Below are positions 12,058 to 22,379 of a DNA stretch of 64,000 bases, piece by piece. The notes under the pieces are model-generated. The model did not search any database and was not told the origin of the DNA. It saw only the letters and a program-made list of their open reading frames with translations. Position 1 is the first letter of the stretch, and each line of letters begins with the position of its first letter. Made by a program: the position numbers and the translations under genes. The DNA comes from Tetragonia tetragonoides (lineage: Eukaryota; Streptophyta; Magnoliopsida; Caryophyllales; Aizoaceae), in contig CM076154.1 of NCBI GenBank assembly GCA_038025085.1, positions 18,202,001 through 18,266,000 on the forward strand, written 5' to 3'.

Positions 12058-12071
12058 GATTATTATTATTT
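11874..12071. repeat. (TTA)n/(TTG)n microsatellite
   Basis: ATT repeats are interrupted by a TTG block (11892-11921) and followed by a long TTA tract to 12071. The poly-Tyr and poly-Leu frames across it are translation artefacts of the repeat. Confidence 0.95.
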
Positions 12072-12075
12072 TCTT

Positions 12076-13535
12076 TTTTATCACAAGAACAAAAGAACCC
12101 CATTATTGATTTTGGTTGACCAATGTGTTTTCACAAAAATTATATAAAAATAAAATAAAATGAGGGTTTGACAAAACCTTGTTTTTTTTCCTTTTTTTCT
12201 TTTGAAACTGATCAAATTGTGTGCTATTCTTGAGTATACAATACATGATTAACAAACATAAATCCAAAATAGATTCGGCCAAAAACTATTTCCCAACATA
12301 TACGCCATGTAAGATTGGATTAAGGTAATGAAAAGTATGGGGATGGGGATGAGATTTGGGTTGAAGGGATAGGGAATTTGTATAGTTAATTCCACTACCC
12401 TATTTGTTATGTAGGTATTAGATTAGGGAATAGATTGGGGATTGTAAAGTTTGTTTACCAAGAGGCCCTTGGATGAAAGAGGTGACAAAATCTGCAGTCA
12501 TTTTTAATGGGCATGATAATAATTTGACTATTAAAATCCTTATCCCACCTCGAATTATCAGCCCCCCTATGACTATGAGATTAAAAACGTGGGATAAGAG
12601 GGCGTTTTATTTCCATCCCTGCTTTTTCTTTATTCCCCACCCTTGATGAGACCAAACATAGAATTTTACAATCTTAATTTTCTAATCCCTATCCCCACCT
12701 TCTATTCCCACTAAACAAACGCCCCGTCAAAAGTAGTAAGGTTTTCTCTATCAAAAAAAAAAAAAAAAAAAAGAAGCCATTCGGTCTTCAAGTTCAAAAT
12801 ACATACTCGTATCCAAACGAAGTGCATAACTTTTAATCTCAAAGTGCGTTTGAGATCATTTTTTTTTTTGTAATTCATATAACTTTTCGAGCTCTATCTA
12901 AATATATCATATTTCCAAAATTATACATCTAAAGATATAACTTCTTTTTTAATATACATCAAGCAAAATAATAGAAAATATATGGAAAAATTATAAATAC
13001 ATAAATTTTCAGGCTGGGCTCACGAGCTTAACTTTCATCCCAAATCCGGATTAAATTTGATCAGTATCTTTGATCAAGTCTAGCCACAAGTGCTTTTAAA
13101 AAAAATTGTTGCCCACAACGACTTCTATAAGCCTTTGTGCGACACCACCAGGTCCACCACAACTTATAAAATTTTTATTCAAAAGTCGTTGTGGCTAATT
13201 TATTTTGCTTTTTATGTTACTTATCGTAGATTTATTTTTTATATCACTAGACATGTAATTTTAAAAATTGTTATGATTATATAGAGTTCGAAAAAATATA
13301 CAGATTTCAAAAAACAAATCACCTAAAATGCATAAAGATGAAAAATTATGAATTTTAAATGTATATATAATAATAGATATAATGGTTTTTCTTACTTTGG
13401 TCTGATCCCAATATATATATATATTTAAAAATAGTTTCTGATTGAAGCTACTTTGAAAAATACTTGTTAATCGGATTAAATTAACCCTCGTTGAGTGAAA
13501 AAGCTCACCTCAACCTATGACAACAAAACCTTTCG
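12076..13535. other. Intergenic between genes A and C; possible MITE 12300-12725
   Basis: No coding exon is seen. Between about 12300 and 12725 there are inverted-similar stretches (GGGGATTGTAAAGTTTGTTTA at 12439 versus TTTTACAATCTT near 12664, and AAACAAACGCCCC at the end) that suggest a hAT-like MITE. The ends are not clean. The rest is AT-rich. Confidence 0.3.
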
Positions 13536-13539
13536 CTTT

Positions 13540-13547
13540 TATAAAAG
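13540..13547 (+). promoter_or_regulatory. Candidate TATA box of gene C
   Basis: TATAAAAG sits about 100 bp upstream of the CT-rich, GC-rich leader that ends in a strong GTGAGT donor at 13805. The position fits a core promoter for the transcript leading into gene C. Confidence 0.4.
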
Positions 13548-13571
13548 GGGTTTTCAGCAAATTTACCTTCG

Positions 13572-13804
13572 AGAAAAAAGACAAAGTATCCAAAATATTA
13601 CACAAAAGATAGAATATTCTTGTAAAAAATTGGTATTCACTCTTACCACTGTCCTAGATTTACTCTCTTAGTGCACTGTGCGCGCACACACACACTCTCT
13701 CTCCAATTGCCACCGGCTTCTCCCACTCCGGCCACCGCCGGCCTCCCGTGGGTCCCCTTCGAGTGGTTGCTTTTGTCTTTTCGCAGTTCCACTAGCGTGT
13801 TTTG
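13572..13804 (+). other. Probable 5'UTR exon 1 of gene C
   Basis: A CT- and GC-rich leader (CACTCTCTCTCC, then CCGGCCACCGCCGG) contrasts sharply with the AT-rich surroundings and ends at a consensus donor TTTTG|GTGAGT (13804/13805). A second small non-coding exon may be 15190-15247, between CTTTTCCAG and GAG|GTTAG. The acceptor TACTTTCAG at 18010 then leads to the gene C start codon at 18017. No transcript evidence is available. Confidence 0.45.
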
Positions 13805-14277
13805 GTGAGTGATTATTGCTAATTTTCTTTTGAGTTAACCTCTTTAAAAGTTCATTTTTATATGCTTGATGGAAATTTCAATCAACAATTGTTGCTAAAT
13901 TATTCCATTTTGGCTTGGACATTATTGTTTTACATTGATGCTGTAATATGTTCCTTGTAAGAAATTAAAACTCTATGTTTGACCGTGTCGTTTTGTACTT
14001 TAGATCTCCTTTGCTAAATGTCTCAAACTTAAAATTTCAATCTTTATGTCATTTTATGTGTAGTAATGTCATTGTGGGTGGTGGTGGTGGAAGGAAATGA
14101 GTCGTGGAGAGAGAGAATCAAATTAGTGCCAGGAACTCTGTGTTTTTATTTCATTTATATTTTCTGGGGATGGGGACGATTTGGGGTTTTGGGGAATTGC
14201 CAATTTACCACATGCAGATGCAGGTTATGGGAAAAAGACGAGAATTTTTATTTGGGGGCTTTGGATTTTAATGCACT

Positions 14278-14566
14278 TAGGTGGTGTTTATTTGATTATA
14301 ATCAAATTCAATGCAATGAATCATTTTATAGGGTAGATGTGAAATAGAAAATGAAGGAGGGGAATAATGAGATAAGAAAAGTGAGATTGATATCATCATT
14401 ACCCGAGAAAAGTTAAGCAATTCTAATTATATTAAAAAATGCAATCAACCCCACTTTTTTCATCCCTCCCATCTCATTCTTTCACTTTTCACCTCACTTC
14501 TACTTTATAAAGATTAATATTGCATTGCATTGCATTTGATTGCATGTAACTAAATGAGCCCTAAGG
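14278..14566. mobile_element. MITE-like element in gene C 5' intron
   Basis: The left end TAGGTGGTGTTTATTTGATT with CAATGCAATG is roughly the inverse of the right end CATTGCATTTGATTGCATG...GAGCCCTA. The interior is AT-rich without coding capacity. Both ends read toward TAGGG-type termini typical of hAT MITEs. The target duplication is not clear. Confidence 0.45.
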
Positions 14567-14735
14567 GCTCTTTTGGCCAAACTCGAGTTTGGACAGTTGA
14601 GTCCAAGTTTAGTCGAGCTTAACTCACTCAATTAGCAGCCTTCATTAATGGCCATGAAGATTAAAAAAAAAAGAAGCATTTTTAAAACTTATCAGCTTTT
14701 TAAGAGTCTTCACTTCCAACCCAATGTATAATTAC

Positions 14736-14882
14736 GTTAGGATTGAGGTGGGAGCCGAGATGGCAACCACCTCACTTGAATTCGGGAAAGACCCGGTTTC
14801 AAATCCTGTCACCCACCTAGTGAGGGATTTATCCCTTACCCCCCTCCTAAGTGGGGCCTCCTTACCATCTTAAAAAAAAAAA
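14736..14882 (+). mobile_element. Short SINE with perfect target duplication
   Basis: The direct repeat AATGTATAATTAC at 14723-14735 and 14883-14895 brackets about 147 bp ending in an A-tract (14872-14882). The interior has GGTTTCAAATCCTG (B-box-like) about 40 nt after a weak A-box-like GATGGCAACC. It is therefore a tRNA-derived SINE of a third type in this window, inserted in the 5' intron of gene C. Confidence 0.75.
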
Positions 14883-15247
14883 AATGTATAATTACATTGC
14901 AACTCAACTTTTGAATATAGATATATACATTGCCGACCGGGCCCTTAATAATAAACTATCAGGTTAAGGTATGTCTTTATTTATTATTTTATTTTTAATT
15001 TTATTACATAGGTAGGTATCATGAGTCAATGCATGTTAAATTAACTGGGACCTAAAACTCTACGTTCTATTATATATTATTATATGGTATTTTTCACTTG
15101 ACATGTGTGCTAACTTATTTGTTTTTAATTTTCCAGTCCACAATATACTCACCAATTAGCTGCACTTTTGTAACTTTGTTCTTTTCCAGATTGCAAATAA
15201 ATTAGAAGCAATTGGTTTGTAATAATTGGAGAGATTTCTGTTGGGAG

Positions 15248-15913
15248 GTTAGTCACTTCCTAGTTGCTACTCATTCTGTCTTCATACACTTTATATATCC
15301 TTTTCCTCACTTCTTGGATCATTGAAATATTTTGAGATGTATGCAAAATATTTGGAATACTTTGGATACTAGTTTTTTGTTTGCCAGAAAGAAAGGTAAA
15401 TGTGCCTTGATTCCCATAGGCAATATTTCAACTTCATATAATGGAAATTGGTTTGTTCGTGAAGGAGAGAGCCCTCCTTTTTGTTTTTTTTATTTTTTCT
15501 TTTGAGAACTGGGAAAAGAAGCTGATGATGAATGAGTTAAAATAGTGGAATTTTTCTATGTTGGACATCATGGTTGCCATGATGAAGTTTGTGTTATGTT
15601 GAAGGATATTTTGTTAATTTGTTTGTGCATTGTGATGTACTCAGTTCTAGTCTTTACTTTGAATTGATTTTGGATTTGTTAACACCAGTTCTGGATGTCT
15701 TATTGTGGCTAGGTTTCCCTCTATTTAAAAACTAAAGATGATAACCAGTTATATTAGCCAGGGATAGACCATTGGTCATTTAGCTTATTGAAAGAGATGT
15801 ATAAGTTCCTTAGTTTGATAATCTTTATATGTTGTGTTACATTAATAGGAAGTATGCATAATTGAGGGGTGTTATAGAGTGGGCAAATGGTTTAGAGAAG
15901 ATTCAGTACTCCC
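15248..15913. other. Intron of gene C 5'UTR, no gene seen
   Basis: T-rich plant intron-like sequence without repeats that I can identify. Confidence 0.3.
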
Positions 15914-16200
15914 AGTGGTTGTTTGGTTGACATGAAAAAATATAGGATGTGCAACTTCCCTAGGAAGTGCAAAATGGTGAATTGTTTGGTTCACAAAAAA
16001 ATGCAGGAAGTTGTACTTCCCACAAAATGGGGGAAGTGGCTTACCAAGGTCCCCCTAGGTAAGTTGAACTTCCTGCGGGGAGTGAATTTATTTGTTCAAC
16101 CAAACAACATTTGACACTTCCCAAGAATTTTTAAATCCTAGCCCTAGGAATTACAAGTTCGTAGGAATGACAACTTCCCATAGTGAACCAAACAACCACT
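15914..16200. mobile_element. MITE, family M1 copy 1
   Basis: The inverted ends are AGTGGTTGTTTGGTTGAC (15914) and GAACCAAACAACCACT (ending 16200). The interior contains ACTTCC/GGAAGT motifs in both orientations (AGGTAAGT, ACTTCCC), giving a foldable structure. It has no ORF. It is similar to the neighbour at 16201 and to 55206-55432. Confidence 0.75.
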
Positions 16201-16484
16201 AGTGCTTGTTTGGTTAACACACAACAAACTTAGGAAGTGTAACTTCTTGTTTTGTTTGGATGACAAAAAAACACAGGAATTCAGGAAGTGACTTCCCCAA
16301 AATTGAGGAAGTCACTTACCAAGCCCCCTAGGTAAGTGCTACTTCCCATGAAATTAAGGTTACTTTGTGCAACCAAACAAGTTTGGGCACTTCGTATAAT
16401 TTTCTAATTTCCCTTGAATTAGTGCTTCCCATAGGAACTTACTTCCCATGAGAACTTACTTCCCATGGTCAACCGAACAAGCAC
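16201..16484. mobile_element. MITE, family M1 copy 2 (directly abutting copy 1)
   Basis: The ends AGTGCTTGTTTGGTTAAC (16201) and GTCAACCGAACAAGCAC (to 16484) are inverted. The body repeats the AAGTCACTTACCAAGCCCCC and CTAGGTAAGT phrases of copy 1. The two copies touch head to tail with no spacer, consistent with insertion of one next to the other's terminus or with internal duplication. Confidence 0.75.
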
Positions 16485-18010
16485 CTAATCTTTTATGGGA
16501 GGTGATAGTCTAGTTGATCAAGGGTGTGGCAGCACTCGTGGCACTGAAAAGGCATTTTGAGCAAACATGTGGCAATAGTAATTAGTAATTGAACTTTTAT
16601 GTTGCATTTTAACTTTAATTCAGTTAAAAGAGTATTTTTGTAGATAATAATATTATTTACCTTTTTTTTTTCTTCCAAAAACAAATTCCTTTCAAATCTC
16701 CAAGAACAAAAATGTCTTCTTAATGTATGGATTCTCTTAGGAGATGCCAAAGCTATAGTGAAGTCGTCTCTTGGAAACTGAGCAGAGTTCTTAAAACGAA
16801 CTACAGGCACAATGACTTTAAAAGATTTGCAATATACATCATGAACTTTAAGCTAATGATTCCCTATTTCAAGTAAGTAAAGCCGTTAACACTGTTTGGG
16901 GTAACAATTGTTAACCTCTCCACCTCTCACAGAGCATTCATGCCACCTTGTTTTGTGCTATTAACTGAGCTTCCATGTGAGGAGATAGCCTGTATTAAGT
17001 CATAAAGAGATTATGGAGTAGTCCATACCCGTCAAATCAAAGTTGGAAGGACCTGGTTCCTAATTGTTTAACTTGAGGACTTGATGTGGGTCTTACATGC
17101 TTGCTAAGATGCCATGGAGAGATTATTAACCCTCAACGAGCATGTTATAATATACAAGTCTGATACCAGATCTGGACAAGCAGATACTATTGTTAATACA
17201 ATGCCTTTTTTTTCCTTGCCACAAACATATGACATTCCCATAGTGCTGGTGGAAACAAGCTAGTTGCCACAACCTTATGCATAAAGCCCTTACCATTTCA
17301 AGGTATCTTTGACATGACTATGACTATGACAACAAAGGTGGTCTCAGTGCCCCCCTCATTCACTTATCTTTTAAATTTTAATCTTCTTTTAAGCTTCTAC
17401 ACACCATTTCTGTTTTCTCATTAGTAGCACTCTCCCTGCATTCTACTTGTTCATCTTCGCTTAAATTGGCCTTAGACTATCTATAAAATCTGAGTATACA
17501 AGGGTATAAACTCCACCTCAAACTATAGAAAAGAAAAAAAAATACGTGTCTCGTTGCCCATATATTTTGGAGTGAAGTGATGAGTGTAGCAATGCGAATC
17601 AGATTTTATGGTCTACAATCTGAGTATACAAGTTGCTTTTCTTAGTAAGAGTGATGAACAAACAGTTCTGTGTCTTATGTGTAGTTCAGCTTAAGAAATG
17701 TTCTTAACTGAAATTACAATCATTTGGCGCACCTGGCAATACAACGTAAAATAGCATTACTGGTAATTAGTCAGTACAATCTGGTTGCATTTTAATTATT
17801 TAGTTTGGAATTGTGTGATATAGTCCAAAAAACCCGATGCGGGATAATTGAAAGCAACTGTTTACATGTTCAAAATATATAAGATTAAAAATGATTAATT
17901 TTCGTTGATCTAACCTCTTCGATTCTTTGCCCCCTCATTTGTTTCTTCTTCTGTGAAAACTGTTAAGAGCATATGGCAAAGGTTGTTACTAACACTGTTT
18001 ATACTTTCAG
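16485..18010. other. Intron upstream of gene C coding exon, no gene seen
   Basis: AT-rich sequence with no conserved motif. The open frame at 16493-16810 (minus) has no recognisable domain. GTCTACAATCTGAGTATACAAG-like words recur at about 17490 and 17610. Confidence 0.3.
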
Positions 18011-18016
18011 GTTTTA

Positions 18017-18682
18017 ATGGAGGTAAACTTTCGTGATGAAGGTATATCAGGTGATCAGTTTACAATTGCACAAAGAGATAGGTTTATTAGTCGTATGCAG
18101 AAAGCAGTTGTCTTAATCTATACGGGTAGAGTGTTTCTTAAAGGACATGGTGTGTTGTTAAGTTCAAAGGGTCTCATCGCAACTGTATTTCACCTATTTG
18201 AGTTTGATGCTATCAATTCTGAAGTAGTTATCAAGTGCTACGACGAACCATCGATTAAGACTTATGTTGCAAAACTTGTGAAAAAAGAGGAAAAGTGTGA
18301 CCTAGCAGTGTTACAAGTGATTGCTAGGGAAGCTGAGAATTTGAATTTCCATTATGCTGCTTTGGGAGATGGTGTCACAATTGGGAAGAGTTTGCACATG
18401 ATTTCTTCGAAAGATGGCAAAAATTTCCAATATGCAACTGGAACCGTGGCTTTTGAGAGGAGATATTGTAAGGAGATTAAACTCTCGGAACATATTGACT
18501 ATATTGACAAAGAAAAAACACCATTCGTACAAGTGCATAATTTACACGGTGTTCCTGGTTGTTCAGGTCTCCCTATTTTTGACTCTCATGGTTCCATTGT
18601 TGGAATCTATTGCTTCAGTTTTATGAGGATGGACTTTTTGGTACACTTGGAAAAAGTGAAGGAATATGTGACGGAAACTTAA
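18017..18682 (+). CDS. Gene C: trypsin-fold Deg-like serine protease, no PDZ
   Basis: A 221-residue single coding exon. The likely catalytic triad is complete: His59 in IATVFHLFEF, Asp95 in KCDLAVLQV and Ser183 in VPGCSGLPIFDSHGSIVGIY, the GxSGxP signature of family S1/S2 peptidases with Cys and Leu in place of the usual Asn and Gly. The fold matches the protease domain of plant Deg/HtrA proteins. There is no PDZ domain, no obvious signal peptide and no membrane segment, so location is undetermined. The start is set by ATG shortly after a splice acceptor (18010) that implies a leader intron; upstream GC-rich leader exons end at 13804. A donor-like CCAG|GTTTGT just after the stop may allow a 3'UTR intron. 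It lies between partial gene A and gene D on the same strand. Confidence 0.75.
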   Translation: MEVNFRDEGISGDQFTIAQRDRFISRMQKAVVLIYTGRVFLKGHGVLLSSKGLIATVFHLFEFDAINSEVVIKCYDEPSIKTYVAKLVKKEEKCDLAVLQVIAREAENLNFHYAALGDGVTIGKSLHMISSKDGKNFQYATGTVAFERRYCKEIKLSEHIDYIDKEKTPFVQVHNLHGVPGCSGLPIFDSHGSIVGIYCFSFMRMDFLVHLEKVKEYVTET

Positions 18683-20440
18683 TTCCAGGTTTGTCCTTCG
18701 TAGTTAATTCTTTCTTAGTTTAACAGTGGTTTATAACATATTGCCTTCTTGTTTTATTATTATTACTTTTTTTATTTGATGATTCTGGCAAATGTTAGAT
18801 GGTTTTATCTGCTTGAGGTTTGTTTATGTCTTTGTATCTGTTAGTTCTCTCAGTCCCTTTATTTTCCCGTTCATATCAAACCCCAAATCAAGGGAGCAGC
18901 GGGGGAAGACAAAAGAGCAGGACAATTTGAAATCCTCCCTTCTCTTCTCCGGTCCATCTCACCCTTTGTTTGTGGTCCTCAGATCTCTCTCATGGGCTGC
19001 TTATTTAGGCAGTTGGCGGCTTATTTAAGCAATAGCCTAAGAAATCCAAATATTGCCAAGAAATGCCAAAAAGGCATTTAACCATTGCTTCAAGAGCAGC
19101 GATACTGATGCCCTGAGTGCTTCTGACTTTCTAAAGCTTCCTGAAATTTGTGACATTGATGATTTTGATATGCAAGTTTCAGCTTCATGTTTTTATTTTT
19201 ATTCAGTTTACTATCAAATGTGATAAAAATGTGATTCATTATGGAAATGTTGCCTAGTCGAGTTTCAATAATGATTTTGGAATGTGATGTTTGTACATTT
19301 GTCACTAGTAACGCCTTTGAAGAGTTTGAATTACAGTTATATAGCAGTTTGGTAGTAGGAAAATTATATTTCAATTATATTTAATTTTTTTTTGATAATT
19401 TTGATTTATATTACTATTGGTATTGGTGTCCGTGTGTCACTCTGCAGAGGTGGTAGAAGAAATTGTCATCTCAAATGTCATGAATTCATCGTTAGTTGTA
19501 GTTTCTAGCTGTTGATCGATTCTCTAAACAATATGTGCATTTTAGGTTCTGAGAAATGTATTGGAATATGCATGGGGTATCTGCTGCTAGATTAGGGTAC
19601 TTGAAACAAGTAATTGACTTGGCTGTGTCGTGTGTGTGTGTGTATATACAAGATAAGTGCTTCTTTTCGGGGTTGGATATGAGCAAAAAGGTGTATGGCA
19701 TCTGCAACTGCTCCTATGAATTTGATTGAGAATATATTAGAAATCACTTCGTTATCAAATGAAGTGATTTCAGTGGCTGTTGCAGTATCAATCTTACCTT
19801 GGCCGTTTCATTCTTGCAGATCCTGCATAATGCAAAGATTGGCCTGTCTGAGGGTTCTATGAGGCTAACGTGAGGTTGAGGATAATTTTATCTCGCTGTG
19901 GGGCCTGTGGAATATGAATTGCTGAATGTAGTCGAAGTATGAAATGAAGTTTTCCACTCTACATTCAAGAGGATTTGCCTGAATTGTTTAAACTGCAAAT
20001 CAATATTGAAGATGCATTGTTTTTTGTATTCAGTAAACTAGCTCCTAAGGTTGTAAAGTGGCTCCAAACAATGTTGTAAGAAGAAGAGCCCACGTCTTAA
20101 ATGCCTCTTGAGCGTAAGTTCTCTCAACAAAAACATGACAGATTGCCACCATTTGATACAACGGGCTAACGGACAGAAAGGGAAAGAGGAAATTATCATT
20201 GATTGACAGCCAAACGACATTTACAATAATAATCATTTCTAACTAATGAAAGATCTAAATAACAATACAAAGCTTATTCATCAACTCACTAGTGGTTTCG
20301 TTTTAGCTTGGCTCCAAAAGTATAACACAAATCCGACCATGTATTATAATTGATGACATAACATCTTTCCTAATGGAGATCTCGACAATTGGTATAGATT
20401 CGTAGATGTAGAAATCAACATACCTAATATCTACTTTGGC
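18683..20440. other. 3' flank of gene C
   Basis: It contains a GT microsatellite (19627-19645) and possible 3'UTR sequence after TTCTTGCAG (19812-19820). Apart from the exon-like relic at 19100-19175, nothing coding is recognised. Confidence 0.3.
19100..19175 (+). pseudogene. Exon-like relic resembling gene B exon 26374-26505
   Basis: One frame reads SASDFLKLPEICDIDDFDM, which resembles gene B residues around ALSSDFLEF...EYDEFDVG. The exact Ser-Asp-Phe-Leu core and the acidic-Phe-Asp end are shared. No flanking acceptor or donor is convincing and nothing downstream continues the protein. It may be the remnant of another Deg-like copy or chance similarity. Confidence 0.3.
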
Positions 20441-20444
20441 ATAT

Positions 20445-20697
20445 AACATGAACGAGAACCTTGAACGCCTTCTAATAGATTGGCGTGGACGCTGAGTTCA
20501 CCACTTTCAACTCGCCCTCCGCTCGAGTGTAGCGCACTCCTAGCGCTTTGACCTCCCCCAAGGCCATCAGGTTGTGAGTCGACCCCGTGTCGCCCAACAT
20601 ATCCGTAGGCACGTCGTCCATCCGCGCCTTCACCATCATCAAACCACCCCTTGGCTTGTCTTGCTCCTTAGTCGCTACTGTCTGTCCTGTCGGCGCT
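20445..20697 (-). mobile_element. Ty3/gypsy aspartic protease relic
   Basis: The minus-strand frame encodes a retropepsin-like segment: VKARMDDVPTDMLGDTGSTHN, then ALGVRYTRAEGELKVVNSAS. The DTGSTH motif corresponds to the catalytic DTG of Ty3/gypsy retrotransposon proteases, followed by the usual VNS and TPI positions. The frame closes with TAG at the start of the next conserved segment. It is GC-rich compared with its surroundings. No LTR, RT or integrase is visible nearby, so this is an isolated fragment. Confidence 0.7.
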
Positions 20698-20699
20698 TA

Positions 20700-21170
20700 T
20701 AAAGTACTTTTTAAGGGAAAGTTTTATACAATACTTATTGCAAAAATGTTACCTCCAAAAATAATTATCAGCACTGGTAGTTTTAGGTTTTTTGGTTCAT
20801 CGTTTCTTCAGTCACATGGCATTACCGCGGATCTTAGTCCTCAACGAAGAATCTACAATATCAGATGTGAACATTCACCAACAAGATTATGGCAGGGTCT
20901 TCCGTCAAAAAGCTGAACTATGGATAACAGCAATAAAAAGGAAGCCGTTCTGCATCGTCAGATCTCTTCGGCAAGTGAGCTTTGTTACCAGGATGGTTTC
21001 TAATATTACTTTAGATTTGTCTTCGCTTGTTGAATTTGATATCGTTTGTAGATGTCAGATGACTTATAGGCTATAGCAATGATATTTATGTTTTCTTTCA
21101 AAAAAAAAAAATTATCAGCAAAATGACAAAAAAAAAATATAGGATTAAGAAAAAGAACTCAGCGTTTCTC
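20700..21170. other. Unassigned, upstream of gene D leader
   Basis: An open stretch at 20792-21076 has no recognisable motif. The gene D promoter should lie around 21080-21170, where A-rich tracts occur. Confidence 0.3.
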
Positions 21171-21282
21171 TTTCGGACTTTCGCCCTTTTAACGGGACTA
21201 GCTGGTTCTTGCTGTTCTCTGTCACTCTGCACAAATCCTTCTCTGTATCTGAGCAACTCCTATGAAACCCTAGCAAACACAG
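21171..21282 (+). other. Probable 5'UTR exon of gene D
   Basis: A CT-rich leader including CTCTGTCACTCTGC and GAAACCCTAGC ends at the donor ACACAG|GTAATT (21282/21283). The matching acceptor is TGTCTTAG (22367), 12 nt before the gene D ATG. This is the common plant pattern of a leader intron; here it is about 1.1 kb. Confidence 0.5.
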
Positions 21283-22379
21283 GTAATTTTATGCCCCCGA
21301 ATCCAACCCCAGTCCTCTCTTTCCAATAATCCAATGTACTTCGTTTTGTGGGTTATAATTTCCATCTCATTTTGTTCTTCAATGTATGTAATTTCACTTG
21401 TTCTCTTTCATTTTACGTTCAATTTATGTGACTCTTTTTCGTTTATGACTCTTTAGTTAATTTTCTGCCTCAATCTTGCAATTCCTAGTGGGTTATTTTG
21501 ATTAACACTATATTATAGCTTCTAAGGCTACTTGTAACTTGCAAGTATGGTTTTTTCATGCATTTTTAGCTTTTGCTTCATATGGGAATTTGGCTTTTAC
21601 TGGCTAAGATTACTTAACAAAGATTGCGTAAAATTTAAGAACAGAAAGACTGCTACGGTAAAGGTTTTAAATTTAGTGGGAAAAATTGTTTGAAAATTTT
21701 GGTTATGCTAATGCCTTCTGTTTATATGGGCTGTAATAGAATGGTTATGATGGGTGGGAGGGCACCAGGAGTATGCTATAAGTTGTAATGAGGTGCTTCT
21801 TCTGTTACAGGGTTGTTTGATATGGTCATTAATGTTGTTGTTCTATACTTCTTTATCTTTTTTGAGGGTCCATTATTTGACTTGAAAGGTGGAAACTTTA
21901 TTAGCAACTCATTTTCTGACTTGAAGGTGGAAACTTTCTTTTTCTTTTTTTGGGGTGAGAACTTGAAGGTGTAAACTTTAGCAACTCATTGAACTGTGAA
22001 TTGCAGCTTTTCAATGGCTCATGTTTGATGTTTTGGTTCTACATTTGTTTTGTGTTACTAGGAAATGGTTGTTGTTGTAGGAGCAGGGTTGTTTACTTTT
22101 GTGATGAACTGCAATACAATTTCTGTTATAAGGCAAACTAAGTACATATATACTTGTAGAACGGTTAGAAAAAAGGTAGTCTTCACAGTATTATTTGCCT
22201 TGGGTACTCTTTAGTCTTGATGGTGAATGAGTTGTTGGTGAATGGTTGATAATACTTTAGTATTAGTTGTATTATTGGACATTTTCTTTCGGCATTTCAT
22301 TCTCCATTTTGTTATGATCTACTAATAATACTCCATTTTTTTTTGTTTATGCTTTTGAATGTCTTAGATCAGATTAAAA

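Noticed and set aside
11935..12147. Poly-Tyr frame
   Set aside because: Translation of the TTA microsatellite.
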